Assembly: GCA_965214485.1 (NCBI GenBank)
Contig: CBDCBW010000017.1
Location: 248,001 to 312,000 of the forward strand
Direction: 5' to 3'
Length of the DNA stretch: 64,000 nt
Source: JANQRZ01 sp965214485
GTDB taxonomy: Bacteria > Bacteroidota > Rhodothermia > Rhodothermales > JANQRZ01
Part shown: one piece after another, positions 18,672-27,252 of the stretch
Numbering within the stretch: the stretch's first letter is position 1
Layout of the letters: every line of letters begins with the position of its first letter
Notes under the pieces: generated by a model
Databases searched by the model: none
Seen by the model: the letters and a program-made list of their open reading frames with translations, nothing else
Told to the model about the DNA's origin: nothing
Position numbers and translations under genes: made by a program

Positions 18672-18929
18672 ATGGAGACCTACTCGACGAGTCCCCGCCG
18701 CCGCGACCGACTCATCGTTCACGTCCGCGCCCCCGACAGTCGCCACGTTCAGGTCGCCCTCTACGGATGGGACGTGGAGCCGCCGTCGGCGCGCGGCATG
18801 CGGCGGAAAGCCGTCTGGGAAGCCGCCGTCTACGCCGACACCGAAGAGCCGCTGGCCTCCGACGACGCCGAGCGCTGGCACGACGACCTCGCCGCCGCCG
18901 TGCTCGTCCGCGCCGCCGGTCAGAGCTAG
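18672..18929 (+). CDS. Small hypothetical protein
   Basis: 85 residues, METYSTSPRRRDRLIVHVRA at the start. Charged and soluble, with no recognised family. It ends in AAGQS, and its TAG stop lies in a CTAG palindrome that also provides the TAG stop of rdgB on the other strand. Coding is supported by codon pattern and by the tight 3' junction, not by homology. Confidence 0.55.
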   Translation: METYSTSPRRRDRLIVHVRAPDSRHVQVALYGWDVEPPSARGMRRKAVWEAAVYADTEEPLASDDAERWHDDLAAAVLVRAAGQS

Positions 18930-19516
18930 CCCGATGCCGAAAGCCGACCGCGGAGAAACTCGGCGAACCCGGCGAGCGCCCGGCCCCGGTGGCTGATCCG
19001 GTTCTTCGCCTCGGGTGACATCTCGGCAAAGGTCTGCGCCTCGCCTTCGGGTTGGAAGAGGACATCGTAGCCGAACCCGCCCTCGCCGCGTTCCGAGTCG
19101 GTAATCACGCCTGAGCAGACCCCCTCGAAGAGCGCAACCTCTCCGTCCTCGGCGAAAGCGAGGACGGTGCGGAAGCGGGCGCTGCGCTCGGCGACGCCGC
19201 CGAGATCGCGGAGGAGGCGGGCGCGGTTGGCCTCGGCGTCGGCGTCGGGCCCGGCGAAGCGGGCGGCCCGAACGCCGGGCGCGCCGCCGAGCGCATCAAC
19301 TTCCAGCCCCGTGTCGTCGGCGAGGGCAGGGAGGCCGGTGTGGGCCCAGAGCGCCCACGCCTTTTTGCGGGCGTTGCCCTCGAGCGTCGGCGCGTCCTCC
19401 TCCACCTCCGGCGCGCCGGTCTCTGCTGCGCTGACGAGCTCGACGGGGAGGTCGGCGAGGAGCGCCCGGAGCTCGGCGACTTTGCCGGGGTTGCGGGTGG
19501 CGAGGACGATTTTCAC
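18926..19516 (-). CDS. rdgB: dITP/XTP pyrophosphatase (RdgB/HAM1)
   Basis: 196 residues from a GTG at 19516 (read KIVLATRNPGKVAELRALL after the start). It hydrolyses non-canonical purine triphosphates to the monophosphate. Signature segments are LATRNPGKVAEL, LADDTGLEVDALGGAPGVRA and the C-terminal SHRGRALAGF; FGYDVLFQPEGEAQTFAEM is the usual substrate-pocket region. It overlaps the convergent small gene by the four bases CTAG, which serves as stop for both. An upstream extension to 19678 has no family similarity. Confident. Confidence 0.95.
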   Translation of the reverse strand: MKIVLATRNPGKVAELRALLADLPVELVSAAETGAPEVEEDAPTLEGNARKKAWALWAHTGLPALADDTGLEVDALGGAPGVRAARFAGPDADAEANRARLLRDLGGVAERSARFRTVLAFAEDGEVALFEGVCSGVITDSERGEGGFGYDVLFQPEGEAQTFAEMSPEAKNRISHRGRALAGFAEFLRGRLSASG

Positions 19517-20228
19517 GAGGGTGGAAGCAGGAACGAGCGGAAGCGGGGAAGATAAAAAGAGGGCCGGGGGAAAATAGCAGACGATTGAGGCGAGCGGAAG
19601 GTCAGACGGTGTGTCCGACTGAGAGACTGTTTGGTAAGCAGGTCTGAAGGCGAGAGCGAGTGAGCGGGCCGACTGCAAGAAGCCTGAAGCAGGCGATGCG
19701 ATAGCATCGGCGATGGAAGGCGACGCCGCAGCCGCGCCCGCGTAGCCGCTCGCAGTCCGGATTTCGTCTTACCAAACAGTCCCTGAAGTGCATCAGGTCG
19801 AACGGCCCTTTCCCCCCGGCCCCATCCCTACGCCGTGGGAAGAGGGAGAGAAAAGTCACTGACAGGACGTACGCACATCCACAACCGGTGTCATCCACAG
19901 ATGGTGTCCTCCCGAGCGCAGTCGAGGGATCGCTTCGGGCACACGTCCTACAGGCTGTTGAAGGCTTCCCCGGAGAGGTCCTTCGGCTACGCCCCGGTGG
20001 GGCTTCGCTCAGGATGACCGAAAAAGTGCCTTAGGTGTACGTCCTGATTGAGCTACCGGATTCGGTATCACGCCTCTCGATCTCGAGCGGTGACGGGGTC
20101 TCCGGCGGTGACAGGGAGGGCTCTTGTCAGGGCGACGGAGGTTGACCTGGCGGCGGCACCGGCCCCCCGGGCGCACCTGCGGGAACGACGCCTTCGCTTC
20201 GTTTTCAATCTTCCCGTCGAACAAACCG
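19517..20228. other. Gene-free region rich in dispersed repeats
   Basis: About 710 bp without a supported gene. It holds the inverted-repeat element at 19625-19781, a segment at 19783-19855 related to 9380-9484, and at about 19975-20025 a sequence whose reverse complement contains TCATCCTGAGCGAAG, a widespread intergenic repeat type. The rpsU promoter follows. Confidence 0.6.
19625..19781. mobile_element. MITE-like element with 14-bp perfect terminal inverted repeats
   Basis: GACTGTTTGGTAAG at 19625-19638 is exactly inverted as CTTACCAAACAGTC at 19768-19781. A second inner inverted pair (CCGACTGC / GCAGTCCGG) and a small central palindrome (CGATGC / GCATCG) lie inside. At 157 bp it cannot encode a transposase. 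No clear target-site duplication was seen. Likely a non-autonomous relative of an insertion sequence elsewhere in the genome. Confidence 0.6.
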
Positions 20229-20257
20229 TTGCCGGGGTTGGTTGAGCGCCCTATCTT
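20229..20257 (+). promoter_or_regulatory. Promoter candidate for rpsU
   Basis: TTGCCG at 20229-20234 and TATCTT at 20252-20257, spacer 17 bp, about 48 bp before the rpsU start. Confidence 0.45.
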
Positions 20258-20293
20258 ACCAAGCTCGCACCCGATCATCCTGCTACCCTTTTC

Positions 20294-20300
20294 ACGGAGG
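20294..20300 (+). promoter_or_regulatory. Strong Shine-Dalgarno before rpsU
   Basis: ACGGAGGT just upstream of the TTG start. It stands out because most genes in this window (gyrA, pyk, ftsH and others) have no SD. In Bacteroidota, bS21 is one of few genes known to keep an SD. Confidence 0.7.
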
Positions 20301-20305
20301 TCCCG

Positions 20306-20497
20306 TTGTCCGTAGGCATCAAAGTTCGCGATAAGGAGTCCATTGACCGCGCCCTGCGCCGGTTCAAGCGTGCCGTCAACCGCAGCCGCGTGCTGCGTAT
20401 CTACCGCGGCAACATGGCCTTCACGAAGCCCTCCGAAGAGAAACGACTCGCGAAGGAGAAGGCGATGCGCAACGCCCGCCGCCGCCGCCACTACTAG
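20306..20497 (+). CDS. rpsU: 30S ribosomal protein bS21
   Basis: 63 residues from a TTG start. The protein is the small basic ribosomal subunit protein bS21: SVGIKVRDKESIDRALRRFK, then KPSEEKRLAKEKAMRNARRR at the end. Length matches the family. A TTG start with a strong SD suggests regulated or autoregulated translation, as proposed for bS21 in Bacteroidota. Monocistronic, with a terminator shared with the convergent 2-oxoglutarate dehydrogenase gene. Confidence 0.96.
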   Translation: MSVGIKVRDKESIDRALRRFKRAVNRSRVLRIYRGNMAFTKPSEEKRLAKEKAMRNARRRRHY

Positions 20498-20534
20498 GCC
20501 GCACACGCTCCCTCTCTTAGCACCCTCCCTCTTT

Positions 20535-20577
20535 CAGAAAGGGCGGCTCCGGTTCAACCCGGGGCCGCCCTTTTCTG
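20535..20577. terminator. Bidirectional terminator between rpsU and 2-oxoglutarate dehydrogenase
   Basis: CAGAAAGGGCGGC pairs with GCCGCCCTTTTCTG around a GC-rich loop. The T tract (plus strand) and the A tract (T on minus) make it usable in both directions for the convergent genes. Confidence 0.88.
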
Positions 20578-20622
20578 CTTCCGAAAGGCATCTCTTTTCC
20601 CGCCGCGCGCTCGGCGGTTTCC

Positions 20623-23600
20623 TCACTCCCCAAGCGTGAGGGACACTTCGACGATGCGGGCTTGCTCGGCGGCGTGGACGCGGGCGCTGCCGGTGGCCGG
20701 GCTCGCGCTGGGCACGCGCCCGACGTAGCCGACCTCGACGCAGGGGTCGCCGTGCTGCGTGCGGAGCAGCTCGTTGAAGCGGGGCTGGAGGAAGCTCCAC
20801 GCGCCCATGTTCTTCGGCTCCTCCTGCACCCACCGTACGTCCTGCACATCGCCGAAGCGTTCGAGCTCGGCGGCGATCTGCTCGCCGGGGAACGGGTAGA
20901 ACTGCTCGAGTCGGGCGATGGCTACCGCGCCGGGGGTTTCCCTTTCGCTCTGGGCTTTGAGGAGGTCGTAGTAGACCTTGCCGCTGCAGAAGAGCAGGCG
21001 CTCGGCCGACGCCGGGTCGGTCTCGGCGGGGAAGACCTCGTGGAACCGCCCGTCGGCGAGCTCCTCGACCGTGGCGACGACCTGCGGGTGGCGCAGCAGG
21101 CTCTTGGGCGTCATCACGACGAGCGGCTTGGCGACCTCGCGCTTCATCTGCCGGCGGAGCGCGTGGAAGTAGTTGGCCGGCGTCGAGAAGTTCGCGACGA
21201 TGATGTTGTCCTCGGCGCAGGCCTGGAGGAAGCGCTCGAGCCGGGCCGACGAGTGCTCCGGCCCCTGCCCCTCGAACCCGTGCGGAAGGAGCATGACGAG
21301 GCTGCTCGACTGGCCCCACTTTTCTTCGGCGGCGGTGATGAACTGGTCAATCATGATCTGCGCGCCGTTGACGAAGTCGCCGAACTGCGCCTCCCACAGC
21401 ACGAGGGCCTCGGGCGCGGCGACCGAGTAGCCGTACTCGAACCCGAGCGCGGCGTACTCCGAGAGGAGGCTGTCGTAGACCTGGAACTCGGCCTGCTCGC
21501 CCCCGCCGGCGCGCTCGGCGATGTGGTTGAGCGGGATGTAGAGGCTGGCGTCGGTCTGGTCGTGGAGCACGGCGTGGCGCTGGCTGAAGGTGCCGCGCCC
21601 GGAGTCCTGCCCGCTGAGGCGGACCGGCGTGCCCTCCAGGAGCAGCGTCCCGAAGGCGAGCGCCTCGGCGAAGGCCCAGTCCACCGTGCCGCCGGCGAAC
21701 TGGTCGTCCTTCTTCTGGATGAGCCGGCCGAGCTTCGGGTGGACGTGGAAGCTCTCGGGGAGATCGACGAGCGCGCGGAGGGTGTGCTCGAGGGCCTCGC
21801 GGGAGGTCGTCGTGTCGACGTCGTTGGCGGCGACCGAGACGGGCGACTCCTCCATCCGCACCTGCACCTCTGCGGGCTGCTCTTCGCTGAGGTTCTTGGT
21901 GTCCTCGAAGGCCTGCTGGAGCTTCTCGTGGAAGTCGTCGAGCATCTGCTCCGCCGCCTCGGGGTCGAGGTCGCCGCGCCGGAGGAGCGTCTCGGTGTAC
22001 TTTTTCCGCACCGAGCGCTTGCCCTTGATCTGGTCGTACATCAGGGGCTGGGTGTAGCTGGGCTCGTCGCCCTCGTTGTGCCCGTGCTGGCGGTAGCAGA
22101 CGAGGTCGATCACGACGTCCTTGTTGAAGACCTGCCGGTAGTCGAGCGCGAGGCGGGCGACGCGGATCGCGGCCTCGGGGTCGTCGCCGTTGACGTGGAA
22201 GATCGGGGCCTGGATGATGCGCGCGACGTCGGTGGCGTAGGCCGAGCTGCGGGCGTGCATCGGGAGCGTCGTGAACCCGATCTGGTTGTTGACGACGATG
22301 TGGAGGGTGCCGCCGGTCTTGTAGCCGTCGAGCTGGGAGAGGTTGAGCGTCTCGCCGACGACGCCCTGCCCGGCGAAGGCCGCGTCGCCGTGGATGAGAA
22401 CCGGGAGGACCTCGTCGCGGGCGCTGTCGCCGCGCTGCTTCTGCTTCGCCCGCACCATGCCCTCGACGACCGGGTTGACGGCCTCGAGGTGGCTCGGATT
22501 CCCGGCCAGCGTCAGCTCGACCGTCTGCCCGCTCGGGGCCTCGTGCGCGCCATGCGCGCCGAGGTGGTACTTCACGTCGCCCGAGCCGTGGGCGGTGCCG
22601 GTGTCGAGGTTGCCCTCGAACTCGCCGAAGATCGCGGAGTAGGGCTTGCCCATCACATTCGCGAGGACGTTGAGCCGCCCGCGGTGGGCCATCCCGATGA
22701 CGGCCTCCTCGACCTCCTGGTCGGCGGCGTCGGAGAGGATCTGGTCGAGGATCGGGATGAGCGTCTCGGCCCCTTCGAGGCTGAAGCGCTTGTGGCCGAT
22801 GTACTTGGTGTGGATGAAGCGCTCGAAGGCCTCGGCGGCGTTGAGCTTCTCGAGGATGCGCTTCTTCTTGTCGAGCGGGATGTCCTCGCACATGCGCTGC
22901 GGCTCGATGCGCTCGATGAGCCAGCGCTTCTCGGTCGGGTCGGAGATGTGCATGAACTCGGTCCCGACGTGCCGGGTGTAGGTCTCCCACAGGACGTCGA
23001 GGATCTCGCGCAGCGGCAGGGTCTCCTTGCCGCCGAGCCCGCCGCCGACGGTGCCGATGCCGCCGACGTAGAAGGTGCGGTCGAGGTCCCACACCGTCAG
23101 GCCGTAGCTCGCCGGGTCGAGCTCGTCGTGCTGCCGGAGGTCGCCGCCGAGCGGGTTGAGGTCGGCCATGAGGTGGCCGCGCACGCGGTAGGCCCGGATG
23201 AGCTGGAGCACGCGCGCCTGCTTCCGGGTGAGCGCCGCCTCGTCGGTCTGCCCGAGGACGGGCGTCGTGTCGTGGCCCATCGTCAGCGGCGGGGTCGAGA
23301 GGCCGAGGTCGCGGAAGAGGCGCTCGTAGAAGCCGTGCTTGCCGGTGAGGAGGGCGCCGACGTAGGCCAGGAACTCGCCGCTCTCGGCCCCCTGGATCAC
23401 GCGGTGGTCGTAGGTGCTCGTGATGGTCATCACCTGGCTGATGCCGAGGCGCGAGACCTCGTCGGGCGGCAGCGCGAGGAACTCCGGCGGGTAGCCGATC
23501 GACCCGACGGCGAGGATCAGCCCCTGGCCCTGCATCAGGCGCGGCACGCTCATCACGGTGCCGATCATGCCGGGGTTGGTGAGGGTGACGGTCGTCCCCT

Positions 23601-24366
23601 CGAAGTCTTTGATCTCGAGCTTGCCGTCGCGCGCGCGCTTGACGATGTCGTTGTACGCCCCGAGCAGCTCGGGGAAGGTGAGCGAGCCCGCGTCGGGGAC
23701 GTTCGGCACCATCAGCGAGCGCTGCCCGCTCTTGCGCTCGACGTCGATGGCGAGGCCGAAGTTGATGGCGGCGGGCTCGACGCGCTCGAGCGTGCCGGCC
23801 CCGTTGTCCGAAGGCGTCCGCCGGAAGGCGTGGTTCATCGCCGGGACCGCCTTGAGCGCCTGGACGAGCGCGTAGGCGATGAGGTGGGTGTACGAGACCT
23901 TGTCGCCGCCGACCGACCGCTGGTGGTCGTTGATGAGCCGGCGGTTCTCGGCCATCAGCTTGACCGGGATCGTGCGCGCACTTGTTGCCGTCGGAATCTC
24001 CAGGCTCGCCTCCATGTTCTCGACGATCCGGGCGGCGGTGCCCTTGAGCGGCTTCAGCTCGGCTCCGCTCGGGGCCGGGGCCGACGGGCGCGCGCTCGGT
24101 GCCGCGGCTTTCGCCGACGGGGACGGGGCATCGGTGGAGGCCCCGTCGCCGGAGGGCTTGGCCGGCGGCGGTGGCTGGACCTTCGGCTGGACCTTCGGCT
24201 GGGCCTCAGCGGGGGCCTCGGCGGGGGCGGTCGGCGCGTGGAACGTCGGGCCGGGGGAGTAGTCGGCGAAGAACTCGCGCCAGCGCTCGCCGACGGACTC
24301 GGGGTTTTCGAGGTACTGGGCGTAGAGGTCTTCGACGTAGCCGGTGTTGAATCCGAAGGTGCTCAC
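20623..24366 (-). CDS. kgd: Multifunctional 2-oxoglutarate dehydrogenase (E1o fused to E2-type domain)
   Basis: 1247 residues from a GTG at 24366 (STFGFNTGYVEDLYAQYLEN). The E1 N-terminal helix is at about 1-40 and an Ala/Pro/Lys-rich linker at about 45-105. An acyltransferase-type catalytic domain at about 110-345 contains the TSTYDHRVIQGAESGEF active-site region. The ThDP-dependent E1o begins at about 375 (GHLMADLNPLGGD; GMAHRGRLNVLANVMG; GDAAFAGQGVVGETL). There is no lipoyl domain. The arrangement matches mycobacterial Kgd/OdhA, which acts in the TCA cycle with a separate lipoylated E2 and E3. Upstream in-frame codons to 24468 run into repeat DNA and are rejected. Neither E2 nor E3 is encoded nearby. 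Confidence 0.95.
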   Translation of the reverse strand: MSTFGFNTGYVEDLYAQYLENPESVGERWREFFADYSPGPTFHAPTAPAEAPAEAQPKVQPKVQPPPPAKPSGDGASTDAPSPSAKAAAPSARPSAPAPSGAELKPLKGTAARIVENMEASLEIPTATSARTIPVKLMAENRRLINDHQRSVGGDKVSYTHLIAYALVQALKAVPAMNHAFRRTPSDNGAGTLERVEPAAINFGLAIDVERKSGQRSLMVPNVPDAGSLTFPELLGAYNDIVKRARDGKLEIKDFEGTTVTLTNPGMIGTVMSVPRLMQGQGLILAVGSIGYPPEFLALPPDEVSRLGISQVMTITSTYDHRVIQGAESGEFLAYVGALLTGKHGFYERLFRDLGLSTPPLTMGHDTTPVLGQTDEAALTRKQARVLQLIRAYRVRGHLMADLNPLGGDLRQHDELDPASYGLTVWDLDRTFYVGGIGTVGGGLGGKETLPLREILDVLWETYTRHVGTEFMHISDPTEKRWLIERIEPQRMCEDIPLDKKKRILEKLNAAEAFERFIHTKYIGHKRFSLEGAETLIPILDQILSDAADQEVEEAVIGMAHRGRLNVLANVMGKPYSAIFGEFEGNLDTGTAHGSGDVKYHLGAHGAHEAPSGQTVELTLAGNPSHLEAVNPVVEGMVRAKQKQRGDSARDEVLPVLIHGDAAFAGQGVVGETLNLSQLDGYKTGGTLHIVVNNQIGFTTLPMHARSSAYATDVARIIQAPIFHVNGDDPEAAIRVARLALDYRQVFNKDVVIDLVCYRQHGHNEGDEPSYTQPLMYDQIKGKRSVRKKYTETLLRRGDLDPEAAEQMLDDFHEKLQQAFEDTKNLSEEQPAEVQVRMEESPVSVAANDVDTTTSREALEHTLRALVDLPESFHVHPKLGRLIQKKDDQFAGGTVDWAFAEALAFGTLLLEGTPVRLSGQDSGRGTFSQRHAVLHDQTDASLYIPLNHIAERAGGGEQAEFQVYDSLLSEYAALGFEYGYSVAAPEALVLWEAQFGDFVNGAQIMIDQFITAAEEKWGQSSSLVMLLPHGFEGQGPEHSSARLERFLQACAEDNIIVANFSTPANYFHALRRQMKREVAKPLVVMTPKSLLRHPQVVATVEELADGRFHEVFPAETDPASAERLLFCSGKVYYDLLKAQSERETPGAVAIARLEQFYPFPGEQIAAELERFGDVQDVRWVQEEPKNMGAWSFLQPRFNELLRTQHGDPCVEVGYVGRVPSASPATGSARVHAAEQARIVEVSLTLGE

Positions 24367-24416
24367 GGCGGAAGGGCGGGTGCGTGGGGAGGAAGAGACA
24401 GGGGTCGCCGGAAGGT

Positions 24417-24582
24417 ACGCAGCTTCGAGGGGAGCGTTTCCGGGACCCCCCGCCGCGCTCGCGGTCACTCGCTTCGGGACGAGTCCCTCCGCTCGCTCCC
24501 AGCAACGCGCGGCTGTCCCCCTTCACAAGGGGGACAGCTTCTGTTGCCTTGAGCGGAGCGATGGCAACAGAAGCGGGGGGTG
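24417..24582. repeat. Dispersed palindromic element, copy A
   Basis: It begins with the 30-bp block TACGCAGCTTCGAGGGGAGC and following bases, also found exactly at about 27616-27645. Then come GGGACCCCCCGC, a first hairpin (GCTGTCCCCCTT at 24512-24523 with AAGGGGGACAGC at 24527-24538), and a second hairpin (CTGTTGCC 24541-24548 with GGCAACAG 24563-24570). It closes with GCGGGGGG. Lies just upstream of the 2-oxoglutarate dehydrogenase gene. Confidence 0.85.
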
Positions 24583-24650
24583 GCGTGCGGCAGCGGGTTT
24601 TTACGAGGTAGGGGGTAGAGGCCGCCGTTCCGAGGGAGGCCCCCCGTACA

Positions 24651-24779
24651 GACCCCCCGTTTCGCTTGCGGTCGCTGACGCTCCCCGCGGCGCGAAACTG
24701 TCCCCCTCGTGAAGGGGGACAGCTTTCGGTGCTTTGAGCGAAGGCGCAGCCGGAGCGATAGCACCGGAAGCGGGGGGTC
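24651..24779. repeat. Dispersed palindromic element, copy B
   Basis: Starts GACCCCCCG. First hairpin CTGTCCCCCT (24698-24707) with AGGGGGACAG (24713-24722). Second hairpin TTCGGTGCT with AGCACCGGA (about 24725-24768). Ends CGGGGGGTC. Same architecture as copy A but a different second stem. Confidence 0.85.
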
Positions 24780-24815
24780 CATGAAGTGTGCCCGTCCTCT
24801 TGGATTCCTCATAAG

Positions 24816-24838
24816 TAGGCCCTACAAGGTAGGGCCTA
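24816..24838. promoter_or_regulatory. Perfect 10-bp palindrome upstream of secreted protease
   Basis: TAGGCCCTAC, AAG loop, GTAGGGCCTA, ending 32 bp before the protease ATG. Operator-like by size and position; no regulator identified. Confidence 0.5.
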
Positions 24839-24870
24839 ATCCTGCCTCTTTCCATACACCCCCTCCTGCG

Positions 24871-26748
24871 ATGCGCTACCTCTACTTGCTCGCTCTGCTG
24901 CTCGCCCCCGTGGCGGCCCACGCCCAGGCGACCCTGTTTGCCGCCAACCCCTCGGCCCGCGCCGCGCTCTCGGACACCCAGGCAGAGGTTCTCGGCCACC
25001 TCGAAGCCACACCCGCCTTCGTCTCGGCTGAGCTTGGGCGGGTGCAGCCTGAGGCCCTCGCCGAAAGCGGCACGCTCCGCCTCGCCCTCCCCGGCGGCGG
25101 GGCCGTGACCCTCGCCCCCGAGCGCCTTACGGTGCGCGCTGCCGACGACCGCTCGTGGTACGGCACCGGCGACGACCTGGGCACGACCGGCCAGTTCGTC
25201 GCGCGCGACGGGGTGATGGTGGGGACGGTGCATCACGACGGGCGGCTCTACTCGCTCCGGCCGCTCGGCGACGGGCTGCACGCCCTCGCGCTTCTCGACG
25301 CGAGCCAGTTCCCGGCAGAGGCCGAGCTGACGGCAGCGCCGGAGGAGGGGCAGGCCCGTGCGCCCGAAACCGGAGACGGTGCGCGCAGCACCGACACTAT
25401 TGACGTCATCATTGCCTATACGAATTTGGCAAAGAATGGGACAGGCGGCACCGCCAGCATTCAGGCCCTTGCCCAACTCGCCGTGGACGATGCAAATCAG
25501 TCCTATGCCAATAGCAACGTCACCCACCGGCTCCGGCTCGTCCACACCTACGAGACACCGACGCCTCAGAATGAACTTTACGACGATCTCAACTACCTCA
25601 CCTACAACAACGACAGCCGGTTCGACGAGGTGCATGCTCTCCGCGATCAGTACGGGGCCGACGTGGTGTCCCTCATTGGATCCTATGTAGAAAGTTGCGG
25701 GCTGGGGTGGCCGGGGGGACCCGTGATTCAGAGCTACGCCTTCTCAGCGATTGACTACACTTGCGTTGCGCGTAGCGAACTTGCGCATCAGATCGGTCAC
25801 AACCTAGGGGCGCACCACAACCCGGAGATAGGCAACAACAACTATTACTTCCCCTATGGGCACGGCACCTACAATAGCACAGAGGGGTGGATGACAGTGA
25901 TGGGAGCCAGCTATAATTATCAACAGCTCCGCATCCCCTACTGGTCGAGCCCGAACGTGTTCTACAACGGCGTGCCCACGGGCGACGCGACCCTGCGCGA
26001 CAACGTGCGGGTCCTAAATGAGACCGCCCTGATCGTCGCCACGTACCGCCCCAGCACCGCCGGCTGCCAGCAGTCGCTCTCGGCGACGCTCGACAACAGC
26101 ACCCCGGTCCCCAGCGAGACCATCACCTTCGCCGCCACGGTCTCGAACGCCGCCGCGAGTGCCGCACCCGTAGACCTCTGGCTCGACGTGAGCGGCCCGG
26201 TCAGCCGCCGCATCCGCTTCGGCTCGGGCACGCTCCCCGCTGGAGCTACGGCCACGGTCAACGTCCCGCTCCGCGTCCCCTCGAACGCCCCTGCCGGGAG
26301 CTACGACCTCGACCTCCACCTCGGCGACTTCGCCGCCGACGAGGTCTGCGACACCGAGGAGTTCGCCGTGACGGTCGCGCCCGCGCGCGTGGCGGGCACC
26401 GGGGACACCGAGTTCACCACGACAGTCCGGGACGACTTGTTCGCGGCCGAAGGCTTCGAGGCGGAGGCAGCGGCAACGGCTCGGACGGCCGCGCCGACCG
26501 TGACGGTCGGGCCGAACCCGTTCCGCAGCCGGACGACAGTTCGCTATGAGGTCGCTGCGCCCGCCGAGGTCCGCCTCGCCGTCTACGACCTGCTCGGTCG
26601 CCCCGTCGCCGTGCTCGAAGACGGTCGGGTGGAGGCCGGCACGCACGCGGCCGTCTTCGACGCACGAGGGCTGGCAGCGGGCACCTACGTCTGGCGGCTC
26701 CAGGCGCGGGACCGGGTGGAGACGGGCCGGCTCACGGTGCTCTACTAG
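24871..26748 (+). CDS. T9SS-exported metalloprotease-like protein with Gln in place of catalytic Glu
   Basis: 625 residues from ATG 24871, with a signal peptide (MRYLYLLALLLAPVAAHAQA). Residues about 175-390 look like a reprolysin/M12-type zinc-protease domain: TIDVIIAYTNLAKN, LRLVHTYETPTPQNE and the helix HQIGHNLGAHH at 306-316. The family motif is HExxHxxGxxH; all three His ligands (306, 310, 316) are present but the catalytic Glu is Gln307 (codon CAG at 25789). A CARDB-like beta domain follows, then a T9SS sorting domain (VGPNPFRSRTTVRYEV, YDLLGRPVAVLEDGR, GRLTVLY). The substitution should strongly reduce or abolish hydrolysis, so it may bind rather than cut. Flanked by dispersed palindromic elements. 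Confidence 0.85.
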   Translation: MRYLYLLALLLAPVAAHAQATLFAANPSARAALSDTQAEVLGHLEATPAFVSAELGRVQPEALAESGTLRLALPGGGAVTLAPERLTVRAADDRSWYGTGDDLGTTGQFVARDGVMVGTVHHDGRLYSLRPLGDGLHALALLDASQFPAEAELTAAPEEGQARAPETGDGARSTDTIDVIIAYTNLAKNGTGGTASIQALAQLAVDDANQSYANSNVTHRLRLVHTYETPTPQNELYDDLNYLTYNNDSRFDEVHALRDQYGADVVSLIGSYVESCGLGWPGGPVIQSYAFSAIDYTCVARSELAHQIGHNLGAHHNPEIGNNNYYFPYGHGTYNSTEGWMTVMGASYNYQQLRIPYWSSPNVFYNGVPTGDATLRDNVRVLNETALIVATYRPSTAGCQQSLSATLDNSTPVPSETITFAATVSNAAASAAPVDLWLDVSGPVSRRIRFGSGTLPAGATATVNVPLRVPSNAPAGSYDLDLHLGDFAADEVCDTEEFAVTVAPARVAGTGDTEFTTTVRDDLFAAEGFEAEAAATARTAAPTVTVGPNPFRSRTTVRYEVAAPAEVRLAVYDLLGRPVAVLEDGRVEAGTHAAVFDARGLAAGTYVWRLQARDRVETGRLTVLY

Positions 26749-26752
26749 CGGC

Positions 26753-26896
26753 GGACCCCCGCCGCGCCCTGCTCGCTCGCACTCAAACGGGACTCGTCCC
26801 CTCGCTCCCGGCTTCACGCGGCTGTCCCCCTCGACGAGGGGGGGACAGCTTTTCGCGTTTGGGAGCGCAGCGACCGCGCGAAAAGCAGGAGGTCCG
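26753..26896. repeat. Dispersed palindromic element, copy C
   Basis: GGACCCCCGC at the left, first hairpin GCTGTCCCCCTC (26821-26832) with GAGGGGGGGACAGC (26836-26849), second hairpin TTTTCGCG (26850-26857) with CGCGAAAA (26877-26884), and AGGTCCGC at the right. Confidence 0.85.
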
Positions 26897-26940
26897 CTAC
26901 AGCCACCCCTCGGCGCGGTACCACGCGACGGTCTTCGCAC

Positions 26941-27252
26941 TTACGCGACGGCCTCGTATACCGGCACCACGTCGCCCTCGATGTACCGGCGGAGAATAGG
27001 GCTTAGGTATTTCCGGGAGACCAGGTCCACCTCTCGGCCCAGCAGCCCCTCCAGCAAGGCCTGGAGGTCCAGCAGGCGGCCGAGCGTCGCGGTCCCCTCA
27101 TCGAACTCGTAGAGCAGGTCGAGGTCGCTCTCCGGCCCTGAACTCGCCTGGGCAGCCGAGCCGAAGAGCGCCAGGGACTTCAGGCCCAGATGGCGCAGCG
27201 CGTCCTCGTGCTGCCGAAGCGCGGCGGCGACCTCGTGCGGGAGCGGCGTCAT
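26941..27252 (-). CDS. mntA: MntA-type nucleotidyltransferase antitoxin
   Basis: 103 residues from ATG 27252. It has the minimal nucleotidyltransferase signature GSAAQASSGPESDLDLLYEF, i.e. GS-x10-DxD as in MntA antitoxins, which AMPylate the HepT toxin. The start overlaps the hepT stop by ATGA, so the two are translated together. Length is typical. A longer frame up to 27390 runs antisense-like into hepT and is rejected. Together they form a type VII toxin-antitoxin pair by family; activity is inferred. Confidence 0.88.
   Translation of the reverse strand: MTPLPHEVAAALRQHEDALRHLGLKSLALFGSAAQASSGPESDLDLLYEFDEGTATLGRLLDLQALLEGLLGREVDLVSRKYLSPILRRYIEGDVVPVYEAVA

Noticed and set aside
20662..24552. 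Very long plus-strand open frame opposite the 2-oxoglutarate dehydrogenase gene
   Set aside because: Shadow of a high-GC coding strand; the minus strand encodes an unmistakable Kgd-type enzyme.
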